From Datnioides undecimradiatus (taxonomy: Eukaryota > Chordata > Actinopteri > Lobotiformes > Datnioididae): DNA of 64,000 nucleotides. Location: NCBI GenBank assembly GCA_008933995.1, contig WARS01000071.1:2219047-2283046 (forward strand). The letters run 5' to 3'. Within the stretch, counting starts at the first letter, position 1. Every line of letters begins with the position of its first letter. Below the pieces are notes generated by a model, which was not told the DNA's origin, made no database searches, and saw only the letters and a program-made list of their open reading frames with translations. This document shows positions 11,461-22,640 of this stretch, one piece after another. Made by a program: the position numbers and the translations under genes.

Positions 11461-13442
11461 TCCACGTTTAATCCGTTAATAACCCAACCCTGGTCTTGTT
11501 TCTCTTGTCTTCAGTGTGTAATCAGCCTTCTCTGCCTGGTGTGTATGTGTTGTGTATCTTCTCGCCTCGCCTTTGTATTTTGAGTCAAACCTTCAAGCCT
11601 TTTTTTCTTTTGGTGGTTGCCTGTTTGGTGTTCGGGGTTTTCGAGTTGATTAAAGTCATTGGATTTGACCTTTTTAGCCAGTGGAGCCTGCACTTGGATC
11701 TTAGTAACAGGAAGTTAGATCATGCCTCCCTCAGACTACTTCCTGCTCTGAAACTAACTTAGGTTTGGCTTTCTGAATCTTCTTCAGTTTTCCAGTTGGA
11801 TTGTTGTTCTCTGGAGACCAAGCTCACCTACAGTTAGCTGTTCAGAGTCACGTGTCTGGTTTCCTCCTTCATGTTCAGGACCTCGCATAAGACCCAATGA
11901 TCTTCTCCTTCTTGGTCACTTAAGTCCTCATGGTCATTTTTGGACAAAACAGCAATGAAGTAGATGTTTCTGCAGCTGCTGCAACTACTTCTTCTATGTC
12001 TTCTGTTTCTACTACATCTCCATGATGTACGTCTAAGGAAGCAGCCTTTTTATGTAACAAGTGGTGGAGCGGGTGTGTTCACGGGGAATGAAGCACACCT
12101 GGTGTTATTCCAAGACTATAATCAATCATTGCTGCTTTCTGAAGATTATAGTTGGTTTAAAGTCACATTTTGGTCTTTTAGCTTGAGTCTAACTTTTATC
12201 TTAGGTTGTAATGCTCTTAGTTTCATGATACCTTCACTGGTTTTGCTGAAGGATACGTCCAGTGAGATGTAGTAGTAGTAGATGTTTTCGAGTTAGCAAA
12301 CCTCAACCATGTGCCATCGCCACAGTATCCTCCCTAACTAAACCATTCTGTGCCATAAACAACTGACTTTCCCGATCACACTCACACTGGCATCATTATG
12401 TCTTATCTGGAAGCTTAGTCAATGTGTTTTTGTTTCATGGAGATATGCCCCTAACTGGGAAGCCAGTGAGGGATGATGCCTGCACAGGTGACTCCTACTG
12501 GCTGGCTGCAGTGCAGACGAAGCTCCTCAGAAGGTTTGACGTCTTTAATTCTGGAGAAAATGGAGAAATTGTTGGAATAAAAACAATAAATAGAGTGAAG
12601 ATAGCAACAGGAACTAACAGTTAAAGGTTCTTTCTTCAGACACGGCGCTGTGAACTTGTTTGACATTAACTCTCGGGCAAACAAAGGTTAATATGGTCTA
12701 ATTGTGAATGCTACTTCATTGGATGGTTTAAAAAACGGTAACCCTGGTTTGTATTAAAACAGAGGGAAGTAAAAGTCATCCACTGACATTTCAAAAGGTG
12801 AGATATTTCAAATTGAGCCATTGAGTGATTGCAGCTAACAGCTATCGCATGATGGCGGCTTGACCTTTTTTTGGCGCGCGGCGTCCAGGCTCTGTGGAGA
12901 AGCTTTGATGAATCCCGTCTCTGAGGTTTCCACCTATCAGGTCCTCAGAGACAGGAGAGCGGCGGTATTTCATGCCCTTTATCAAAATACTGAAATGTGC
13001 ATGTGTCAAATGTGCGCACATCCAAATATTTTCATGGATTTACGCGTTTGTGTGTGCACATTAATGCAGCGGGCGGCGTGGGTAAACTATAAAATGTGTC
13101 ATTTATGAGAAGACGGCATCCTGAGATTTGCATCAAGCGTGGAACGATTTCATTACCTGTCAAAGTGAAACCTATAGAAAATGTGGTATGTGCATGTGTG
13201 CAGATGTAATTTACTCACAGCTTATGTTTGTGCGCACGGGTTTATGATTAAACAAGTGGGAAATGATCACATTTACATGTGTTTAGAAGGATTCACTGTG
13301 GGAGGTTTCTGCTGCTGTGGATTTGAATTAGCGAAGCAATAAAGACAAAACCATAGCGATTGGGACACTGCAGTGTTGTTCAAACTAACAAGGGATGTTG
13401 TGGACATGAATTAACAACACCCTTTAGCAAGTTATATGAAAA

Positions 13443-13459
13443 ATATATATATATATATA
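13443..13459. repeat. (AT)n microsatellite
   Basis: A 17-bp AT run within otherwise unremarkable sequence. Confidence 0.9.
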
Positions 13460-14879
13460 GAAAGTTGTGGTTTGCTCCAACAGCCTGCTACACATTTCTG
13501 AGGAGGTCATACGACCTAACTACGCCACATCCACTGCAGATATCAGATTAAAAAAGCTGATTTTAGGCTCAAAGTTACATTGTGGGGTCACCAGTTTATG
13601 CAAACTCTTATGCAGGTGTATGTGAAGTTTTAAAGTGTGAGGTTCTTGCATGTGCACTTGTATGCGCTGATGCATGCACCATTTGGGTTTTTGTCAGGAT
13701 GTGGGGAAGTTATTTCAGTGCTAGGTGCTGCAAAGCACTTCTTTCACTGCGCAGCACAGACTTTGAAACTGCGCATGCCATTAACACAGGACTGTAATTT
13801 GAAAGTGCTTCACACAGGAGGACGTAATCTCTCTGGGACTGTAGAGTGACCAACTTTCTCCTCAGCGTGACAGAGCTAATAGTTAGCATATACATCAAAA
13901 ACGTAGCTTTTCACTCATAGACGAGCGTGAAGAGCTCTGACGCTGCCTTGACAGATACATATTGAATGACTGACACACAAACAGACGAATCGGCGTGAAT
14001 TCACATGCACGGCTCAACGGGAGCAGGGCCGGAGTGGTCAGCAGAGTGATCTCAAACTCTAGACTTCATATTTGTCGTATTTTACTTTGTACGATGGCGT
14101 GAAAAACATCTAAAACCTTCAGCGAAGACTCACTGACATTTCTCTGCAGGCCCTAATACTGTGCCGTGCATCAGCGCACTGACGAGCTGTCAGCCCGTCT
14201 CGCAAAACGAAACAAACTTCTAGACAATAAATCAAAGCGTCGGAGGTTAGCTGTGAGAAATGTCAGCGCCGGCTGAGAGACAGAGGGAAAGGGAGACGGC
14301 GACGAGGCTGTTTCTGCAAGATGAAGACGGGAGAGCCGCAGAAGATGAAATGGAGGTAGAAATGAAAAGATCCATTGACACGTTAGCGGTCCCACGGGGC
14401 CGTGATGTTCAATACAAACCAGGAAATTTAGAAGACAGAGGAGAAAATGTCAGATGGAGCGGGAGCTTTGCTCTTAGAGTCGACTCATAGCACGTTGACA
14501 TGTTCTCCGTGGATGCGAGCTCTGAACTGGGACATCACAACGCTGGTCCGTTTGCCCTCTGACGCCCCTCCTCAGGGATAAATACCATTATTATACTTGC
14601 TGCTGTTGTTTCTCTTTAGGCTTTAAACCCGCCCGGGGCTTCATATCCTCCGCGTTCTCCCTCCCGAGAGCAGCGAGCCATTTACGGCAATTTTTATAAA
14701 ACACATAAACTTCGTGGGCCCATCCAGCAGGTTATTACTATTCCCGTCCTTTTCACACAGACTTTTACTGTGTTTTTGATCAATGGCTGGAGCGTGGCAG
14801 TAATGGAGCCGCGCCTACGCCTCCCATTTTTACTGGGGGACGCCCACACGCTGTAAATCATGTGCACTCGTGGCCCCGG

Positions 14880-14920
14880 TGAGATGCATCGGATAAAAGC
14901 GTCCGCCAAATGGAATAATA
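14880..14920 (+). repeat. Teleost repeat tail ('GGATAAAAGCGTC')
   Basis: CGGATAAAAGCGTCCGCCAA matches the very common fish repeat end TTTGGATAAAAGCGTCTGCCAAATG with few changes. Only the tail is recognisable. Confidence 0.55.
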
Positions 14921-15537
14921 GATCAACTTTTTCTTCCAGCACTTCCCGTTCCCTGTTTGTTTGATCTGGTTTTATTCATGCAGTCCACTCTGCAGTCTGT
15001 GTGTGTGTAGGTGTGTGTAGGTGCACGTCGCCTTATCTCCCCCGGTGCAAACACAGCCTAGAGTATAAAGCAAAACAAAAACACTGCATTTATGTGTCTT
15101 TTATGTCCAGAACCGCTGCATCACCTGAGTGCAAACCTACTTGCGACTTTGTTGGAGGACAAACAAGACAACAGCGGTTATGGTTTGAGTTTGAGTGGGT
15201 ATATCTGTATAGTGTTTGTCCCTTTGTTGCCCCGAAAGCTCGCCAACCTACATGTGCTTTATGTTCTAGCTGTGTTCTTTGCTTTGCTTTTGAGCTCACC
15301 TGGATTTCTCACGTTGTTTTTGTATTAAACCTTTCCAGCTGCCAGATCAGAGTCCTATTTCTGCCTTTGGGTCCATCCCATTAGTGTTTCCCTGTTTCCT
15401 GTGTGGCCCAGTGCGACAACAACACCATTAACTGTGTACACATTTGGAGGAGATAACGGTTTTAAAGTAGAAAACAATGTCTCCAAAGCTCTCGTGCTCA
15501 AGTGGCGTCCATTTTCTTAAAAACCGGTTTAAAAAAA

Positions 15538-15551
15538 GGGGGGGGGGGGGG
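15538..15551. repeat. Poly-G run
   Basis: Fourteen consecutive G residues after a short A run; prone to sequencing and length error. Confidence 0.85.
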
Positions 15552-16404
15552 ATAATTAATTTTAAGTGGCGCTCTCGAGGGTGCAGGATTTCACTAATTC
15601 ATTAAAAGCACACCAGTTCACACAGGATAATTATGATAATCAGAGTGACTAGAAGGCACACGGAGAGTGCAAACCCCTGTTCCTCAGCATCCTGTTACAC
15701 TTTAAAGCCGCTTTGCCTGCGCTTAGATTTAAAGTCGGAGAGAAAAGAATAAATCAAACCTTTAATCTTTGCTCACGTTAGAGTTATGATAACATGTAAC
15801 TCATCTAACGGTGGAAATCCCTGGAGGAGCTCGTCTCTAAGATGTAATCAATGTGTTTTTTTGTTGTTTCTCCAAAGATAAATATGCACATGAGATGCTT
15901 TTCCTCCTTCCCATCCCTCTTCGTGCTCCGCCGAGCTCACGGCGTGCTGTCGTTTCACCGGGCTGACTAAGCAAGAAAGTATAAAAGTGCTGCTGTAGGC
16001 ACTTTAATACTTTTTCCCTCTCTGATTCAAAATGTCAGGTTTTCCAAAACACAGGTTTCGCAAACTGTCTCCCGAGCCACGCCGCAGTGTAATCTCTAAG
16101 CTCTTAATTCAAACTAATGAAAGAAAAAAACATTTTTTACAAACCGAGGACAATGTGAGATTTTTAAAATGTTTCACAAATCGTCACAGGATGGCTCTGC
16201 CTCATATTTCAAAGCTGTGCTCAGAAGATTTCACTGTTTTACTTGGATTTTGCTGTTGTTCACAGCCGCAAATGGTCCAGACTGAAATAAATCAACAACT
16301 ATTAGAAGATGATTCACGTGTTGAGTCAAATCACTTGCTTGTGTACGGACATTTTGGCCAATGAAGCTGATTCTCATCCTAAACTTAGTTGTACATATTC
16401 AAGG

Positions 16405-16580
16405 TCTCCAGAGGGTGAACCCTTATGACTTTACTGATCAGGTAACTGTTCTTTTAATACATCAGCAGACCAGAGATTTCATTTCTTTGAGTAATACATC
16501 TCAAATCTGCTGAATGGATCGGTGAAGACATTCATGGTTCCCTGAGGATGATCCTCTGACACCACGAGATTAACACTTTT
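16405..16580 (+). repeat. 'CAGAGGATGA' teleost repeat, two modules
   Basis: CTCCAGAGGGTGAACCCTTATG at 16408 and TTCCCTGAGGATGATCCTCTG near 16540 match a family of fish repeats built of ~130-bp modules, each containing a CCAGAGGATGAAYCC word followed by a GACACCAC/GCCACCA word. The same family recurs at 27761, 44730, 48345 and 56890. Confidence 0.5.
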
Positions 16581-17689
16581 AACTGTTTTGAGAAGTATTC
16601 AGTCTTATGTATTAATCCAGAACCTCTCAGTTCAGGTTGATTTCTAAAGGCTGTTACCAATGAGACACGAGTGGATGGATGTAAAACCAATCAGTGCAGC
16701 AAAGTGTGTGACATGTGGCCGCTCAGAGAAAGCCACATGAAAGCCAAGTAACACGCTCATGATGGACGTCGTTTGGTTGGTGCTGTCAGGTTAACATGGC
16801 GGCCGGGTCGCAGGCTTTCTGTAACTGTTCATACTGCGTTGTTCGACAGTTTGGACTGACCTCAGGAATGAGGATACTCGTAATTAACGGTTTCCTATAA
16901 ACTGTTTTGTCTTTGAATTTCCAAGATTTCCAAGAAATCTTAAGAGCTAATTAGGAATCCGTGCACCCACTGGACCTGCAGCAAATCTCCTCCCATCAGC
17001 TGCTCAAATGTTTGTTTCAGTTTCAGCTCGCTGCTGTTCAGCCGGCAGTTTTGTGTTCTCTCCTCAATTTGTGATTCATTGCCTCCTGCGCGTTAAGAGG
17101 ATTTTCCTCCAGCGTCCAAACCAAACACCTGAGCTTCATTTGAGCAAACGAGTCGAATCTATTCGGTTTTATCAGGAGGGACCGGGCTGACGTTCTCTGT
17201 TGAGGTTCAGGCTCGAAAGCGCAGGTGTGTTTTTGTACAAACACTGTAAAATGAATTCTCCCGTCTGTGTTCACTACAACTGCTCCTCCTGTTCATATCT
17301 CAGTGAAACATCCTGCATTTGAGGTGTTGTATTCAGAGTATGACGATGAGTGCCTGTCCTCTTTTCTCCAATATCTCATCAGAGAGCTTCTCTTTGGGTC
17401 TGTTCAAAATTCAACCAGCCCACCCGCTTCGTCTACAACTCTGCAGCCATTTCACTTTACCTGCCTCTTCTTATCTCTCTATAGGTCCAGGCACATTTAT
17501 CCCCCTGTCTTCCTCCACCCACCTTGTCCTCATCCTCCTTTAGCTGCAGACTGTATTATGATTAAACTGATTAAACCATTCCCCCCGACTCTACGATCAT
17601 CGTTCATACTTTGTCTCCCCGTCTAATGTTTTTCTGCTCTTGATTGTACGTGCCTGTCTTCTATTATTAGTATCACTGCCTGATCTACA

Positions 17690-17870
17690 ACAGTAATTAG
17701 CATCCAATAACAATAATTCCTTTATTTGTCCCCTTGGGGAAATTCCTCTTCTCACTCTAATTAGTAATTTTACACACACATGCAATTGATATGGAGCGAC
17801 GACTGTGCTGCAGTACAGCGCCCCGACTGGTTGGAGGTTACGTGCCCTGATACAGGTCCAAATCCATGTT
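17690..17870 (+). repeat. L2-like LINE tail fragment
   Basis: TTCCTTTATTTGTCCCCTTG followed by GGGAAATTC, then AGTACAGCGCCCCGACTGGTTG and GGAGGTTACGTGCC. These correspond to the 'TTTATTGATCCCCAAGGGGAAATT ... CAGCGCCC...GGGTTAAGTGCC' pattern seen at the ends of L2-type repeats in teleosts. Confidence 0.55.
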
Positions 17871-18121
17871 GATGGGTTGATTCTGGACTTTAAGTGGCTA
17901 CACTCCCACCTCCAAGCCAAGTCGTTGTGTACTAAGCTGCTGGCACTAATGAGCAGTTGGTATTAAGTATAAAACACATGACTGAAGTACATTTTGTCCT
18001 GTTTTACGTGCACGATGTGTAAATAAAGACTTGTTTTTGGAAATGCTCTTCAGTCAGGTGGTTATTAATTCATTCTGTGTGTCTTAAAATGCTTTTTTAA
18101 ACTTAACTTTTTTCTTTAATC

Positions 18122-18138
18122 TCCTCCAATGCATCTAG
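18122..18138 (+). promoter_or_regulatory. Splice acceptor of the oprl1 last exon
   Basis: A long T/C-rich tract (from about 18100) runs into the AG at 18137-18138. The following GC completes a glycine codon whose first base must come from the previous exon, so the intron lies after the first base of that codon. The reading after this junction matches NOP loop 2, which fixes the site. Confidence 0.85.
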
Positions 18139-18686
18139 GCGTTGAGTGCATCGTGGTTTTACCTGAACCAAGGAGTCACTGGGATCCCGTGTTCGGCACC
18201 TGTGTCTTCCTCTTCTCCTTCCTCATCCCCGTGGCTATCATCAGCATCTGCTACAGCTTAATGGTCAAGCGCCTGCGCAGCGTTCGCATCCTGTCCGGCT
18301 CCAAGGAGAAAGACCGCAACCTGAGGCGCATCACCAGGATGGTCCTGGTGGTGGTGGCAGCATTTGTCGTCTGCTGGACCCCGATTCAGATCATGGTCCT
18401 GGCTCAGTCACTGGGCTTCAACCTGAGCAGCTTGTTCACGCTAGTGCTGATGCACTTCTGCATCGCGCTGGGCTACGTCAACAGCAGCTTGAACCCAGTG
18501 CTCTACGCCTTCCTGGATGAGAACTTCAAGCGTTGCTTCCGCGAGTTTTGCCACCCGTCGCCCTTCCGTCTTGACACACAGCAGTCTGGCCGGATGAGGA
18601 GCATCGCAAGGGAGGTGGCGGCGGCCTACAGCTGCAAGGCCGGAGATGGTGGGGGGCCCGGAGGAGGGACACCTAATCCCGCATGA
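18139..18686 (+). CDS. oprl1: Nociceptin/orphanin FQ opioid-like receptor, last coding exon
   Basis: This is the C-terminal exon of a class A GPCR of the opioid family. The family couples to Gi/o at the neuronal plasma membrane and lowers cAMP; NOP binds the neuropeptide nociceptin. The exon follows a pyrimidine-rich tract and an AG acceptor at 18137-18138 and enters at the second base of a glycine codon. In order it encodes the loop-2 cysteine (VECIV), TM5 ([15 protein letters not shown]), intracellular loop 3 with the family signature [16 protein letters not shown]6 with CWTP, TM7 with NPVLY, helix 8 ([12 protein letters not shown], with a likely palmitoylated Cys) and a Gly-rich tail ending NPA; human NOP also ends in PA. 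Gln after CWTPI (CWTPIQI) and the VLAQSLG segment identify NOP rather than mu, delta or kappa, which carry His there. The stop is TGA at 18684-18686. The ATG at 18129 is intronic and is not a start. TM1-TM4 exons are not in the window. The family assignment is firm. Confidence 0.95.
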
Positions 18687-20011
18687 CTAGGCGTGGAGCT
18701 TCCTTTGGTGGGGGTAGACCCCCAGCAGAGGAGAGAGACGCAGGGGACAGGGAACTCCAACACAGAATTGACTCAGATTACAGCTCTCTAGCGGCACGAG
18801 CCCCCCCGCCCCCCAACTAGAAGACTTGCCTGGGGTGGGGGGGAAGGAGATGAGGAGGAGGATGGGGTCGAAAGGAAAAGAATTTAGGAATAAGGATGGG
18901 ACAGACATCATAGGACCAATGGGGGGGGGCTCATATGGATGAAGGGGGAACGGGATACATTAAGAGCTTGGTTGTGAAGGATGTTGGCCATTGTAGGTGG
19001 AGAACGGTGCCGGGTATGGGAATAACTCAGACCATTGTGAATCCAGTACCTTGGAGTGACTGTGGCCCCAACTCCAGTGAGGCAGTAAAGTATGGAGCTA
19101 CAGACGTTAGTAAACCTCAGTAAGACCTCCAACTGTCTTTTGGGCGGATGTAAACACAAAAGCAGCAACAGTGCTTATTTGACACGTACTGCAGCTCCTA
19201 AAACAACAGCCTTACTTACAGAAACAGGATCATACAAATGAGGTCGGTACCCAGTTGGGGCATCTCTAGAGAGGCGCCCGACTCTTTGCTTGGGCATGTG
19301 AAGGCAGGGGTTGGAGAGAGAACACAAACAGCAAAGAAGTGAAAGAAGGAGCTGCAGATACCAAAATCTCTGAAACCACCAGGCATTACTTTGGTGATTG
19401 CAGAAAAAAGATAAAAAACATTTGAAAAAGCATTTTGAAGGTCTGGTTGTAGCCATCTGGCGGTAAGGACTGGAGACCGCAGACCAGCCGTGGGAGAGTA
19501 AAGCTTTCTGAAAGTCTGAAATGGAGAACGAACACTTCAAACATACTTTATTGTGTCTTTCATCAGTTGATGTTCCAGACTGGTGAACCTCAAGACAAAT
19601 GTTTCACACTGATCCCATTGAAGGGTCATTATTGGGTTGGTTTCTCTAAAAAGAAATGGGTGATGATGATAATAATATGATGATAATATGCTGCTGAGCC
19701 CTTATCAGGACTGAAATGGGCACACAAACTGTAATGTGATATTTGAGACTGTAGACAGTAATGTTGGATGTAATATCTGCAAAACAATAGCTGGCATGAG
19801 GACAAGAACAATGTGCAACAAGCTACTCTTGAACAATATTTCAAAAACTGTGTCTACGGGCCCAGAGTGGGTCACACGAATGTTATTTCTCGTTGGAGCA
19901 ACATTTCTCAATGTGTCCTGAAACAAAATTAGGCTGAGAAAGCCTGAGTTTTGGGGGATTTTATGAAACCTTTCTATGATCACACGTCGGGTGTTGGAGA
20001 TTTAGAGTTGC

Positions 20012-20039
20012 GGGTGGGTGGTGGGAGGGTGGGGAGGGT
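20012..20039 (+). other. G-quadruplex-prone G-run cluster
   Basis: GGGTGGGTGGTGGGAGGGTGGGGAGGG contains at least five G3+ runs with 1-3-base loops on the + strand. This fits the standard intramolecular G4 pattern. If the oprl1 3' UTR extends this far, the structure would form in the mRNA. Confidence 0.7.
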
Positions 20040-20111
20040 AGCCAGTTAGACTGTAACCTGAAAGAACAGCAGCCAAACATCATCTTCTTGCTGCGTTTAA
20101 TGGCGGGCACT

Positions 20112-20406
20112 CAGTGTTGTGCAAGAACGCACTAAATGAGCAGTCTTTGTCGAACGCTGTTACATCGTGAGTGTCATTAACTCAACATTAAACAGCATTA
20201 AAGGACTACATTTGACCAAATTTGCAGCATTATCTTTTCCCCCAACGAACTTCTGCAAAGACCCGCCCTAGTCTACTCCGCCTCTGATTGGCTAGTGTCC
20301 ATTGCTCAGTTGGGGTTAGGGTTAAACGATTGGTCAGCTGGTTGGAGTAAATAACAAAAAGGAGGCAGGTCTTTGCAGAATACTTCAATGCACTTGCACA
20401 ACACTG
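20112..20406. mobile_element. hAT-like non-autonomous MITE with nested inverted repeats
   Basis: A 295-bp element bounded by perfect 14-bp terminal inverted repeats: CAGTGTTGTGCAAG at 20112-20125 and its complement at 20393-20406. The CAGTG start is typical of hAT elements. Inside is a second, imperfect inverted pair: TTCTGCAAAGACCCGCC at 20250, against GGCAGGTCTTTGCAGAA ending at 20380, extending through TACTCC...TGATTGGC. The 8-bp flanks (20104-20111 and 20407-20414) do not match, so the target-site duplication has decayed or the exact end differs. There is no transposase frame, so it must have moved using another element's enzyme. Confidence 0.65.
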
Positions 20407-22622
20407 GTGACCATGCCTGCCTGTGGTCGGTCCATACATTAGCTTGTAGCCACAGGTAGATCAACAAATGACCTGGGCAAAAACGATGCACTCATAAAAA
20501 CTGCTTCAGCAATCTATTTCAAGCACTTAGGAAACATCTGACGCCATAATGACATCCAGAAGTCATAACTTGTCAGATAACAATTAAATAATTAGTGGAA
20601 ATGAATTTGTTTTATTTGGAATAAAGACAGAAATCATGTTAATCAGATGGCATTCACAACACATCTGTGATGGCAACGTCTTGTGGAACCTTCCGGGACA
20701 ATCTGCGGTAATGATTTATTCCTTATGTTCAATTTTAAACCCAAAGATTATAGCAGAGTCACGCAGTCTGTGTCTCTGCGTCTGAAATAAATCACAGAAA
20801 TAAAGAAAAAAGCATGAATTCTTACTTGTAATGATTCACAGCAAAGAAATTGATTCTTGGCATTTCTGAATTGCTCCGCAGTGCTTCAGTACAAAAGGAA
20901 ACTAAAGAGTGTTTGAAGAGGGCATTGTCATAAAGTATCAGGCTTTTTCTCCTGGTTAAAAGATCAGACACTTAAATATTCTATAAATACTGTCTTTCCA
21001 TGTCAAGTTTAATGCGGGAACCTTCTACTGCAGCATCATGGGTTCCTAAAATCATTGTACCTGCTGCAGAAGAAAAGCACTTCCTCCCCCCACGTGTAAA
21101 ATTACTTCCCTACATCGATACAAATAAAAGAAGTTGGCAAAACTTTTCAAAATCTAGTTGTGCTTTTAAGCCCTACTTCTTGTCTGATGTAGTTCTGGTT
21201 CTTTAAAACTCAACTGGCAACTGGTTGATACCCGAATTCAATCCGATTATCACCTGAGGCCACACGATTATTACGATTATTAACAACAAAAATATGGAGT
21301 TTTAGATTAAAAAGAAGGTCCAATCCACTGATTTTGACTGACTGCAGAGAGGAAACGTCTCACCTGATGAATGGTGGACGATCCCGTCTAAGACATCCTG
21401 TTGAAATACTACTACAACCATGCTAGGACCCTATGGTTCAATTTCCCATGATGCCTTTCAGGAAAATCAGGAATTTTAGATAAAAGCAAAGTGACCAAGA
21501 CAGAGGCAATCCAATCACAGATGTTTTGGAAAAGACACATCTGGATATGCTGTTGTTTTCCCAGGTCTGTTGTTTTGGGGGAAACTGATGTGGGTTTGGG
21601 GTCGATGTTGGGTTTGGGAGTATTGGTGGTGAACTGTGGGTCTGGGGTATTTACAGTGGACGGGGTTGGGTCGGGGTGTCATCAGTGAGTCATTTAGACT
21701 CCCAGCACCACAGTGGCAAAGCAGGAGCAAGGGGTCACAGTGTTCTGACCCCACTCCAAGGGACAAAGGGGCTCTCTCTTCTTAGTGTCTTAAAGTGGAA
21801 ATCAACCCTGAAACAGAAACCACATCCGGTATTCTCATTTTCCTGAACAGTTACTGAAATTACACCGACGAGATCAGCATTTCAACTCTTTGATGTCTCC
21901 TGGAACGATTAGTTGACATTCAACTGGCAAAAATACAGAAATATCAAATAAAAGTGGCGATTTCATACATACTTATGATTAGATTTACTTATTTTAAATT
22001 GTTGATTATTGTCTGATATTACAATCAATCAATTAGTGATAATTTAAATTAAAAGTTTTTCTTTACTAGTTCCAGTTGTATTCGTAATAACAGTTATTAT
22101 ATTAGGATATACTCAGACAAACAATATAAATCCCATTTTTCACTTCCAGGTACAAATAAAAATATTGAAAAACAGAATTTTCATTTATTTATAATAAAAC
22201 TCTTGCAGCAGTCAGTCCTTTCATATTTGAGGATCTTTTAGTAGATTTTAAATGATACCTCAATATAAACAGTTATAAATCTAATTAGCATGCACAGTTA
22301 AAAGTTCATTCTCAGTGCCTGGGTCTAACTTTAGGAAAATGACCAACTCAGTAATAGTAATATTAATATATTATATTGAGATTTTTCAGTTCCTCTGATG
22401 GTTTTAAGCATTAAACTGCAGTCTCAGCGATGGTGATTGACGGTTTTACAGTCAAACTGCTTCAGGAATAAACGTGTGGGTTCTGTTTTAGGGTTGGTGT
22501 CCCCTTTAATTTTATATTTGTGTCTCTTCATAGAGTTTTGATTAGTTTGGATGTCTTTCATTTGAATTAAAAATGAAATGTTTTTATTTTTCATTAACAG
22601 AACGTGTTTCAGGATTGCGAGC

Positions 22623-22640
22623 TGACAGCAGTTGCTGTCA
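22623..22640. promoter_or_regulatory. Inverted TGACAG pair (MEIS/TGIF/PREP-like)
   Basis: TGACAGCAGTTGCTGTCA has two 8-bp arms in perfect inversion around GT. TGACAG is the core bound by TALE homeodomain factors, and a third copy (CTGTCA) lies about 20 bp downstream. Function is inferred only. Confidence 0.25.

Larger units (their letters stand above)
1..18138 (+). other. oprl1: Presumed long intron of oprl1 (no coding exon found)
   Basis: No exon of a known protein can be recognised here. The exon at 18139 begins inside a codon and lacks TM1-TM4, so the preceding sequence is most simply the intron before the last coding exon. The earlier exon (TM2-TM4 plus the start of loop 2, roughly 350 bp in this family) should give an obvious open frame with an 'LALADAL'-type TM2, and none is present, so it probably lies left of the window. 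Between the repeats listed separately, the stretches 1-2868, 5131-7585, 8716-10734, 11461-14880, 14921-16400 and 16581-17690 show only AT-rich unique-looking sequence. Intron status is inferred. An unrelated non-coding gene could be hidden here. Confidence 0.5.

Noticed and set aside
10588-11465. Long minus-strand frames rich in Phe, Leu, Ser and Pro
   Set aside because: A product of the purine-rich + strand; overlapping frames in several registers and no domain.
18129-18138. ATG at 18129 as the start of a short 185-residue receptor
   Set aside because: MHL are encoded by intron bases including the acceptor AG. A functional opioid receptor needs TM1-TM4, and the homology to NOP begins exactly at the acceptor.
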